NCBI GenBank assembly: GCA_947069175.1
Contig: CAMTDV010000017.1
Coordinates: 46,199,137-46,263,136 of the forward strand
Source of the DNA: Scalesia atractyloides
Taxonomy: Eukaryota; Streptophyta; Magnoliopsida; Asterales; Asteraceae
Direction: 5' to 3'
Length of the DNA: 64,000 bases
The notes beneath the pieces were generated by a model. That model saw only the letters and a program-made list of their open reading frames with translations. It made no database searches and was not told the DNA's origin. Positions 55,781 to 64,000 of the stretch are shown one piece after another. The position numbers and the translations under genes were made by a program. How positions within the stretch are numbered: position 1 is the first letter of the stretch; each line of letters opens with the position of its first letter.

Positions 55781-57244
55781 CTGAATTTTGCAGGGGCTCC
55801 AAAGATCCGTACTTTCAAAGTGGATTTTGGATAGTGGAGCGTCCAGGCACATGACGGGAATGAAAGCGTTGCTATTCAACCTTAAAGCTATCAATGGTGG
55901 ATATGTTGGATTTGCAGGAAATCAAGGTGGAAGGACAGTCGCCGAGGGAAAACTCTCCAATGGCGTAGTTTCATTTGATTGCGTGAACTATATTGCAGAA
56001 CTTGAGAACAATCTTCTGAGTATATCGCAGATTTGTGACAAGAAATTTACAGTCCATTTCAATGATAAGGAGTGTATTATCTTGAGGCCAGGATTCAAAA
56101 TACCAGATGAGTGGATTCTGATGCGAGCACCTCGAGAGAATGATTTATATGTTCTTGATATGGGTGTCGCTACCACTTCATCACAATCAGCACAATGTTT
56201 TGTATCAAAGGCTACTGAAAAAGATTCTATTCTTTGGCATCGTAAGATGGGGCATATTCATTTGCGAAAAATGAATTTCCTGGTTCATAATGATCTTGTA
56301 GAAGGCGTAAATCTTCGAAGTTTTCAGATATCTGATCATTGCTTGGAATGCAAGAAGGGAAAGCAGATCAAGAAATCTCATCCGAAGAATATTCTAAATT
56401 AATCAAGTTGCCATTAGAACGTCTCCACATGGACTTATTTGGTCCTGTAAATGTTTGAAGCACATCAGGAGACTTATATTGCTTGGTCGTGACAGATGAC
56501 TATTCAAGATATTCGTGGGTATTCTTTCAAGAATCAAAAGACAAAACGTTCGAGAACTTGGTTATTCTGTTTAAGAAACTCGAGAACATTTATCATCTGC
56601 AGGTCAGACGCATTAGAAGTTACAACGGCACAGAGTTTAAGAATAATAAAATGAAGGAATTCTGCAACGCAAAAGGGATTTTGCACGAGTTTAGTGCTCA
56701 CTATACTCCACAGCAAAATGGAGTTGCTGAACGGAAGAACCGAACTTTGATTGAAACTGCGAGAATCATGCTTGCAGATTCTAAACTTCCTATCAGCTTC
56801 TGGAGTGAAGCGGTTGTTGCGGCTTGCTACACGCTAAACAGGGTTCTCACTGTCAAACCAACAAAGAAAACATGTTTTGAGATGATAAACCGACGGAAGC
56901 CAAATTTGAAGTTCTTAGAACCATTCGGTGCACCTTGTACCGTAATAGACCAAGATGGCAAATTCGGAGCAAAATCTCTTGAAGGTTTCTTTGTCGGATA
57001 TGCGAGTCCATTGAGAAGAGTATATGTTCCTTCATTAAGAAAGGTTATTGAAGCACAACACATGGACTGTTTCAACTACATGGATCATATTCAAAGGAAA
57101 GGTGACGCGTGGTTGTTTAACTATCAAGACCTTTGGAAGTCATTTGACTTGTCCAAAGAACCAACTGACGAAGAAGTTGCAGCGTTTATATTATCTTCAC
57201 CAGTCAGCGAATCAAGAGCAAATTGTTCGACCAATTGTGGTTAA
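55781..57244 (+). pseudogene. Copia-2 protease and integrase
   Basis: Protease active site WILDSGASRHMT (DSG at 55830-55838) is intact. Then GAG-pre-integrase (LWHRKMGHIHLRKMNFL), zinc-domain CLECKKGK, a stop (TAA 56400-56402), LHMDLFGPVNV, a second stop (TGA 56456-56458), VVTDDYSRYSW, and HYTPQQNGVAERKNRTL with the catalytic Glu. The second catalytic Asp is Tyr: IRSYNGTEF, codon TAC at 56621-56623, whereas the homologous Copia-1 copy reads IRSDNGT. After LEGFFVGYASPLRRVYVPSLRKVIE the frame is lost near 57240. Confidence 0.85.
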
Positions 57245-57870
57245 TCAACCCACGTTGGATCCATCCTCTTCTGGCACAAGTTCAAACAATAGTGGTGTTC
57301 CGACTGAAAATGTTTCTGAAACATTATCAACACCTACTACTCTTCCAACGAATGTCTCTACTGAACCAATGAATACAACAACGGAGCCCAGTATGCCTCA
57401 GAATCAAGACTCTGATTCAGATGAAGTACCAACATTTGATGCTGATGGGGAATCATCTTCTTCAGATGAAGAAGTGGAGCGGATAACAAGTCTTCTTAAT
57501 CAATCTGCAGTCCCGAACAACAGAAATGAAGCTTCATCAAGCTCTCCAAACTTTGAATTTGTTGTTAATCTCAACATCACGAATCAACAAAACTCAGTAG
57601 ATGTTCCAAGTGAAGAATTGCCGCGATCATATTCCTATCATCCGTCAACAAATATTATCAAAGAACTTCAAACTGGTGTTAGAACTCGAGGGCAAATTAA
57701 TAAAGCACTCAGTTGTTTCTACACACGCGTTGCTACAACCCAGAACTATTGTTTCTATTCATGTTTCATCTCTCAGATTGAGCCTAAGACAGTTAATGAA
57801 GCTTTAGCCGATGAAAACTGGGTACAAGCAATGCAAGAAGAATTATTGCAGTTGAGAAGTTGGGTGTGTG
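57245..57870 (+). pseudogene. Copia-2 linker between integrase and RT
   Basis: Ser/Thr/Pro/Asn-rich spacer (readable in the frame of 57048-57890) with an acidic stretch SSSSDEEVERITSLL, then RSYSYHPSTNIIKELQTGVRTRGQ and EALADENWVQAMQEELLQL, the usual lead-in to copia RT. Frameshift near 57855 before GVWKLEDL. Confidence 0.75.
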
Positions 57871-58757
57871 GAAGCTTGAAGACCTACTAGAAAATCAGAA
57901 AGCAATTGATACAAAATGGGTCTTTAAGTGTAAACGTGATGATAGAGGGGTTATTGTTCGTAACAAAGCTAGGCTTGTTGTCAAGGGATTTCATCAGCAG
58001 GAAGGGATAGACTACACGGAAGTCTATGCACCAGTGGCTCGATTGGAATCTATTCGAATTTTTCTAGCTTTCGCATCATGGAAAGGATTTAAGGTCTATC
58101 AATTGGATGTCAAATCGGCTTTTCTGTACGGAAAATTACGTGAGAAGGTGTACGTTGGACAACCACCGGGGTTTGTCAATCCACTCAACAAGAAGAAAGC
58201 GTACATACTGGATAAAGCACTCTACGGACTGCACCAAGCCCCGAGAGCTTGGTACGAGACGTTATCGCAACATCTCGTTGGAAACAGCTTTATCAGAGGA
58301 ACTGTGGATAGTACTCTTTTCACCAAAGAAGTTGATGGCCATCTGATTATAGTTCAAATCTACATTGACGACATCATCTTTGGATCTACAAACGATAGTC
58401 TCTACAAGGAGTTTGAGGGAATCATGAAAAAGAAATTCGAAATTTCTTGGTTTGCAAGTAGACCAGCTTCCTGATGGTATTTTCATTCACCAGACTAAGT
58501 ATATTCATGACATCTTGAAGAAGTTTGGAATGGAAAGCTTGAAGCCTCTATCTACGCCTCTTGCTCTCAATCATGGCATTTGCGTTGACGAGACTGGAGC
58601 CAAAGTTGACAAGACGTTATACAAATCGATGATTGGATCGCTGATGTATCTGAAGGCATCGCGCCCAGATATAATGTATCCAACCTGCCTATGCGCTAGA
58701 TATCAGTCAAGCCTGAGGATTTTACACATGCAGATCATGAAGCGTATCTTCAGATAA
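57871..58757 (+). pseudogene. Copia-2 reverse transcriptase
   Basis: TKWVFKCKRDDRGVIVRNKARLVVKGF, YAPVARLESIR, YQLDVKSAFLYG, the LYGLHQAPRAWY block and the active site YIDD (58361-58372) are all present. A frameshift near 58455-58470 moves to DQLPDGIFIHQTKYIHDIL...KPLSTPLA and SLMYLKASRPDIMY. The frame closes at TAA 58755-58757 where a Tyr codon is expected in RIFRxLKG. RNA-dependent DNA polymerase of the element, now inactive. Confidence 0.85.
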
Positions 58758-59327
58758 CTGAAAGGATGCCCAAGCACCGGCTTGTGGTACCCGAAGAACG
58801 ACAATTTCAACCTCACAGGCTATGCTGATTCCGATTTTGGTGCAGATAAGTTGAACTCAAAATCAACTACAGCGGGATGCTAGTTCTTCGGAACAAGAAT
58901 GGTAACCTGGCAGTGTAAGAAACAGACTACGGTCGCTCTCTCTACCTGTGAAGCTGAGTATATCTCGGCCTCCAGCTGTTGTTCACGGATTCTGTGGATT
59001 CAACAACAGATGAGAGACTATGGTCTGCAATTTCTAGACACTCCACTATATGTTGATAAGAAGGCAGCCATCGATATAACTAAAAATCCGGTTCATCACT
59101 CACGCACAAAACACATTGAAATTCGTTATCATTTCATTCGTGATTGCTACGAAATGAAATTGGTATGAATAGAAAAAATCCACACCGACGAACAAAAGGC
59201 TGAGTTTTATACCAAACCATTTTCATTATCATGGTTTAAATACTTACTGAGAATTAATGGTATGAAAAATTTGCTGACAGGTGCGGATGCTCAGGTTGAA
59301 TACGGATCGGACGACGAGTTCGCGTGA
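58758..59327 (+). pseudogene. Copia-2 RNase H
   Basis: GLWYPKNDNFNLTGYADSDF with the first catalytic Asp, KSTTAGC-stop-FFG (TAG 58881-58883), TVALSTCEAEYISAS with the catalytic Glu, DKKAAIDITKNPVHHSRTKHIEIRYHFIRD, a TGA at 59166-59168, and a natural end at TGA 59325-59327 after YGSDDEFA. Confidence 0.8.
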
Positions 59328-60745
59328 TCCACATTGGTTTATAAATATCTTTCTAGTTTAGAATTTTATTAAAAACTAAAATCCAAAAAGATGTTTTTTT
59401 TAGGGGGATAAATGTTAGAGAAAATACAAAAACATTCGAAAATTAAAAAATTCAAAATGTACAAAAAACCCTGAAAAAGACAAAAAGAATTCAGTGTCAT
59501 AAAAGGAAATGATAGTACATTAGTGGACGATCACAGTATGTTAAAGAAATGTAAAGTTTAAAAGTGATAAACGAGTCTTACTATGGATGTGTCGATGGGC
59601 TTAACACGTTCAGTAAACTGTTTTCGAGATATAAACTAAATTTTACAACTACTTAATCTTGTGGATTAACACATCTTGGATATATGGACTTAGTACTCCG
59701 AAATTTCGTTTGAAAGATTGCCTGATTCTGAGATACGAGGTCTTTATAGATAGTTGATATCTGGGGTATTATACAAGTTCTTCTGATTTTGCGGAAGCAA
59801 TGGCCTAGAACTTCTATAATACTTTTGCTTTAAACCCCCAAACTGCATGCAATATTGAATAGTATCGAAAGATATAATCATATGCAATGCTGAAAAGATT
59901 CCTTAAGTGGAACACACCCTAAAGTCGAGCCTTCATCTCTTTGTCTGTACGGTAGTACTAACCTGAGCTCTCAAGGTCTCCCACAACCCAGATACAGATA
60001 TCAATTATGTTATATTCACCTGTAAGATGAAATCTAGGGAATCTGGATACGGGAGTACATTCAAGAAGTGGGAACCACAGATAAGTCAAGTTTTATAAAT
60101 TCTACCTTAACATATCTTAAAACAGTTAAAAAATGTGGTAAAGCTTAAGTGGACAAACATATCGACAATCTAGGTAAACGAGTTTAAAACTTAAAGTCAT
60201 TTAAAGGTCAACGGTACTGGTGATATGTATCAATTAACTGATATGATCCTTAGACACGAATTCACAAAAATATGTCTGTAAATATGTTTGTACATAGTTT
60301 ACATTGCTTATTTCATTGTATTTCAGCTTTACAGATTAAAATCAAAAAGATTTTCGGTGTGTTTTAGCATAAACTTACAAAAATTCAAAAAGATTTTATT
60401 TCTACATTTGTTTTCAGCAAACCAATGTTGGAGAACGGATCTTCGAAGTCTGGTAAGGTGCTAGAACTTGTGGGAATCTCTTTGACAACGGGCTAGGAGC
60501 TAATCTATTAAATCTGAAAAGATAAAACGATGAAAAGTTCATTAATTTGAAACTTTGATTTTGAAAATATCAACTGTTTGTTCGTAACGGGTCAAACCAT
60601 GGTCATTAACTTGGACTCAGCAAGACAAATCAGTTAACTAAGGTCATTAGCTTGGACTTGGTCAACTGAGTGGATTTTCATAACTGGTAAAGAGTTGGAA
60701 AGTTCAGGGTTAAAAAAGAAAATTTTGAAAAAGTTGAAATTTTGA
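59328..60745 (+). other. Copia-2 spacer after pol
   Basis: Non-coding. A polypurine-like run TTTAGGGGGATAAATG (59398-59413) lies 70 bp after pol but is not followed by an LTR; Sireviruses are reported to carry extra polypurine tracts. No gene seen. Confidence 0.55.
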
Positions 60746-61645
60746 GGTTTGGCAAGTTCGGCCGAACTTGCTAAACAATTCAATGTTTAACAATCAGCAA
60801 GTTCGACCGAACTTGCAGATGGCTGTTTGTTGTTTTAAATAATAAGTTCGCTCGAACTTCTCTGGGCCCTCATGTTGGGCTTAGCAAGTTCGCCCGAACT
60901 TGACATGGTATAAATAGCATTCAAGTTCGGCCGAACTCATTTACATGTTATCAGAAACACTTGAGCGAACTTGAGTTTTTAGAGATCTATAGAGCGAAAT
61001 TGGCATTTGTATACCGTTATTCTGTCCGATTGAAGTTTGTTTTTAGTGATTTGCACACCAATCACAATGGAAGAGGTATAGAATTGAGATTAAACCATGA
61101 ATTGAACCGTTAACAAACAAAACCAGATCTAAAATTTAAAATCTAATAGATTTAGGTGTTGTTGGACAAAATTGAAGATAGATTCTGAATCTACACCTAA
61201 AATCGACCATATAACTTGTTTTGATTGAAGAAAAACGGCTGTTTAAATGTTTGAACTTGTTTGGTCTGTTGAAGAAGACGACAAGTTCGGCCGAACTTGT
61301 TGTCAAGTTCGACCGGACTTGTCCAAAACATATTTAAATAATGCAGAAGCATGTTTGACCGAACTTGATTATTGAATTGTTTTGATTCAATCATGTTCGA
61401 CCAAACTTATGTCAACAAAAAGTGATTAGGTTAAATCGTAAGTTTGCCCGAACTTGTTCTTTAATGAGGAACATATGTTTCATACATGTTCGGCCAAACT
61501 TAGGTAAAATTGAATAATAAAAATTGTTGTAAGTTCGCCCGAACTTGCATTTGAAAATGATGAACAAGTTTATCACATGTTCGGGCGAACTTGATCAAAA
61601 CAGAATGTTGTAACACCTAATCAAGTTCGCCCGAACTTGATTAAA
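60746..61645 (+). repeat. Palindrome array after Copia-2 pol
   Basis: About fifteen dyads of the CAAGTTCG-NN-CGAACTTG type, some with one degenerate arm. Examples: 60753-60770, 60798 area, 60884 area, 61282-61299, 61576 area and 61621-61640. Same motif as in the LTR and leader. Nine of them lie inside the candidate intron 61076-61717. Confidence 0.85.
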
Positions 61646-64000
61646 GTGTTAGAAAAATTTTTTGTGATTTTTTCTCGATAAGCGTGATAATTTTTTTGCG
61701 TTGTTTTTCTGGCACAGGTTCCAGCGCATGTTATTTCAGTTGAGTTTTCCAAAACTCACAACACATGCATTACGCTTGATAAGTCTATTTGTCCATCGCT
61801 GAAAGAATATGATAGTATCTTGAAGTTTCTCAAAGATAGTCACATTCGTCATGCAATTACTGAGCGCATCGTATCATATCGTTCTCATATTGTTCATTTC
61901 TGGATGAACACAAGCTTGAGCGCTGACGAGAAAACAATTTCTTCTACAGTACAAGTTGGTGATGAGCTAAAGCCGATCACAGTAACCGAAGATGATATCC
62001 GAAGGATTTGGAGCTCAAAGATAAAGAAGACGATCCGATTCATCTAGATGAGAAGATGGTTCGCGGATGCTCTTTCCGGATGGGCTACAAAGGAAGTGTA
62101 AACAAGCCAACGCTGAAGAAAGGGGAAGTGCCTAACCCCTACAAGCTTCTAATTCATGTGTTGATTCATACTTTTAGCCATCGCAAAGCCGGTATGGATG
62201 ATGTACATGATTATTTGGCTAGCATAGCAACGGCGCTTATTCTGAAGAAGCCGTTCAACGTTTCAAAGTTAGTGTTTACTAACATGTCGAAGAACATGGA
62301 GGATTCGAGATTATGATTATATCCAAGGTTTATTCAGATGTTGATTGATAAAAAGTATGCCAACATTGCTCGAGATCCGAATGACGTTCTTTATCTAGTT
62401 CATCTCGATGAGACTACAGTGAAGAAGCTTATTAAGTTCCAGAAGCAAGCTTCAGCTCCTATTGCCAAGCCAGTATTCGGAGCGATTAAAGACTCGGATA
62501 ATGTATCGCCGCCAGACAACAAATGGAGAAAATATGGTAGTAATGATGAGAAAGAACTTAAAGCCGAGCAGGAGTGGTTTAAAGAATTCAAACCAAAGGC
62601 AAGGAGTGAATGGTTTTTAAAGGCTGAAGCTGATAAGCCTAAAAGAAGCGAGCGTCAAAGAAAGTTGAAACTTTGCTTGTTGATGAGGAGGAACCTGAAA
62701 ATGTTGAAGCAGTGGCTGGATCGAGCACTGCAGTGGTTATTGAGAGTCAAGAAACTGTGAAGTCGACTCAAGATGATGTGATTTCTGCTACTTCCGAAAA
62801 TGAAGAATCTGATAAAGAGCCTGAAAAGACAGAGGTAGAAATTAGAGCAGAAAAGGAAAGAAAGTTGGATGCAGATTTTGATCCAAATGCTGAAAAAGAA
62901 TCTGACGAGGAGAGACCAAAGAAAAAATCAAAGCGTACAAAGTCTCCAGCAGTTGAGATATCAAAGAAGACTACAGGGTCACCTCATACAAAAGGAAAAC
63001 GAAAAGCTAAGAAAGCTCAGAAAGCTGTGAGCAAAAGATACAAAAGCAAAGTGAAAAGCATAGAAGCCACACAAGAACCTTCTGGTGCTCAGGAGAAAGG
63101 AGCCACACAAGAACCTCCTCCACAAGAACCTCCTGTTATTGTTCATGTTGAAGCTGAAAGGCAAGGAGTTACCCAAGAACCTCCTGTGTCTGAATTTGTT
63201 GAAGTTCCTATCGCTGAATCGCCTAGTGCTCCAAAGACTTCTACTCCTGAAAGTTCTACACCGAAGAAGTCTACACCAAAAGCTGCAACACCAAAAGATT
63301 CAACACCTAAGACACCAACGGGAAGTATGTTTGGTAATATGCCACACGGTCCAATCAGTCTTGAAGACTTGGATGAATTTTTCCCATAGACTAATGCTGA
63401 AATGTTAGAAAAATGTGTGAAGGTATTGGAAGATAAAGTTGCACAGATTGAGATTGAAAAGGCTGAGCTTGTAAAGAAGGTGAATCAAAGCAAAGTCGAA
63501 AAAGAAATACTTGAAGATAAAGTGAAGGTGCTTGAGAATGAACGAGAATATTTCAAGGAATTGATAGAAAGTCTGCAGGATGCCAATGAAAAATTATAGA
63601 CAGAGATTGCAGAGTTAAAGAAAATTCAAGCTTTGAACGATCGAAGATTCATCAGATTACAAAAGGTGTTATCTAACAATCTGAATATTGATTTTATCGC
63701 TGAATACGATCGTCTGGATCGTCAAGAAGCCAAGGAACGTGCTGAAAAAGAATTGGCTGGAAGTGGTAAAGGGAAGCAGGTTGAGGGTGAAGCCCCTAAA
63801 TCTACTGCTGAAAAGTCTTCTGATATTCCTAATAAACCAATTGAAGATAGTTCGAAAGCTTCTGAGTCTGATATCCAAAAGGTTGACGAATCTGTCAAGC
63901 CTTCTGATCCTATCGTCGTTACTGAAGAAAAAGACGATGATGAAGCCGAAAAGGAAGAAAAGAATGAAGACGAAGAGGAAGAAGGATATGAGGATTGGAA
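61067..64000 (+). pseudogene. Copia-2 post-pol ORF (env-like position)
   Basis: Proposed exon 1 is ATGGAAGAG (61067-61075). Exon 2 begins at 61718 (VPAHVISVEFSKTHNTC...) and continues through LKFLKDSHIRHAITERIVSY, a frameshift near 62005, KPTLKKGEVPNPYKLLIHVL, a TGA at 62314-62316, LIDKKYANIARDPNDVLYL, and a frameshift near 62660. Then follow a long acidic/basic low-complexity region (KKKSKRTKSP, ATQEPP repeats, TPKxSTPK repeats), a TAG at 63387-63389, a coiled coil (LEKCVKVLEDKVAQIEIEKAEL), a TAG at 63597-63599, another helix and an acidic end running off the window. It is not obviously similar to the S1/S2 post-pol ORFs. No signal peptide or membrane anchor is seen, so 'env' is by position only. 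Confidence 0.65.
61076..61717 (+). other. Candidate 642-nt intron in the Copia-2 post-pol ORF
   Basis: Donor GAG/GTATAG at 61075/61076 and acceptor TTTTTCTGGCACAG/GTTCC at 61717/61718 with a T-rich tract. Phase 0: it joins a three-codon exon starting at ATG 61067 to a frame that has no ATG of its own near its start. The unspliced frame stops after five codons. Confidence 0.5.

Larger units (their letters stand above)
37414..64000 (+). mobile_element. Copia-2: Sirevirus-like copia element (runs off the right edge)
   Basis: 5' LTR 37414-37813, primer site, palindrome-rich leader, gag (38506-39361, resuming at 52950), protease, integrase, RT, RNase H (to 59327), a 2-kb spacer and a post-pol ORF reaching the window end. 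No 3' LTR is seen. Gypsy-C and the tandem duplication lie between the gag halves. Long gag, iMet primer site, post-pol ORF and arrays of palindromes match what is described for the Sirevirus/Maximus lineage. Many stops and a lost integrase catalytic residue show it is dead. Confidence 0.85.

Noticed and set aside
59398..59413. Polypurine tract marking the Copia-2 3' LTR
   Set aside because: The following sequence (ATGTTAGAGAAAATAC) does not match the 5' LTR start TGTTGGTGCATAATG; it may be an extra tract.

Overview
The window is plant nuclear DNA and almost entirely nested LTR retrotransposons. The types present (Ty1/copia of the Sirevirus/Maximus kind with an extra ORF after pol; Ty3/gypsy with 3-kb LTRs that read TGTCACACC on the plus strand and the ATTTCGTCCCGAAAT box by the polypurine tract; a tRNA-derived SINE) fit a eudicot. 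I think of the daisy family (Asteraceae), but that is a memory-based inference. I see one probable host gene, no rRNA or intact tRNA gene, and no prokaryotic system.

Layout. 1-4627: 3' parts of two related copia elements (S1, S2), each a post-pol ORF remnant followed by a polypurine tract and a 3' LTR; S1 lies inside S2, and S2 lies inside a third copia element. 4628-8700: that third element, Copia-1, minus strand, decayed. 8745-9175: LTR-like debris. 9462-9583 and 27653-27781: inverted copies of one sequence that bracket about 18 kb. 10015-27624: Gypsy-A (plus), non-autonomous, 5' LTR truncated, interrupted at 13720/25587 by Gypsy-B. 13721-25586: Gypsy-B (minus), full length, two 2916-bp LTRs, TSD CCTCC, recent but broken in pol. 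27782-31640: mostly single-copy-looking DNA with a small host gene (28358-28705) and a SINE. About 31.9-37.4 kb: Gypsy-D (plus), LTR end, proline-rich ORF and gag. 37414 to the right edge: Copia-2 (plus), inserted in Gypsy-D gag, with 5' LTR, gag, PR, INT, RT, RNase H and a post-pol ORF. Its gag is split at 39361/52950 by Gypsy-C (minus, gag-only), TSD GCCTC.

The Gypsy-C locus has been rearranged. 35668 to about 40577 is repeated almost perfectly 10,621 bp downstream (46289 to about 51198). The second copy ends in a solo LTR flanked by GCCTC on both sides. This fits a tandem duplication followed by LTR-LTR recombination inside the second copy, with a visible change in divergence at the likely crossover.

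Best leads: (1) a hairpin in the internal regions of Gypsy-A and Gypsy-C with an identical 35-nt loop but unrelated, self-complementary stems; (2) two candidate spliceosomal introns that restore frame, 80 nt in Gypsy-B gag and 642 nt in the Copia-2 post-pol ORF; (3) arrays of the dyad CAAGTTCG-NN-CGAACTTG at both ends of Copia-2; (4) tRNA-like A-box/B-box modules in the Gypsy-C LTR; (5) a coiled-coil, acidic-tailed ORF between LTR and gag in Gypsy-B.
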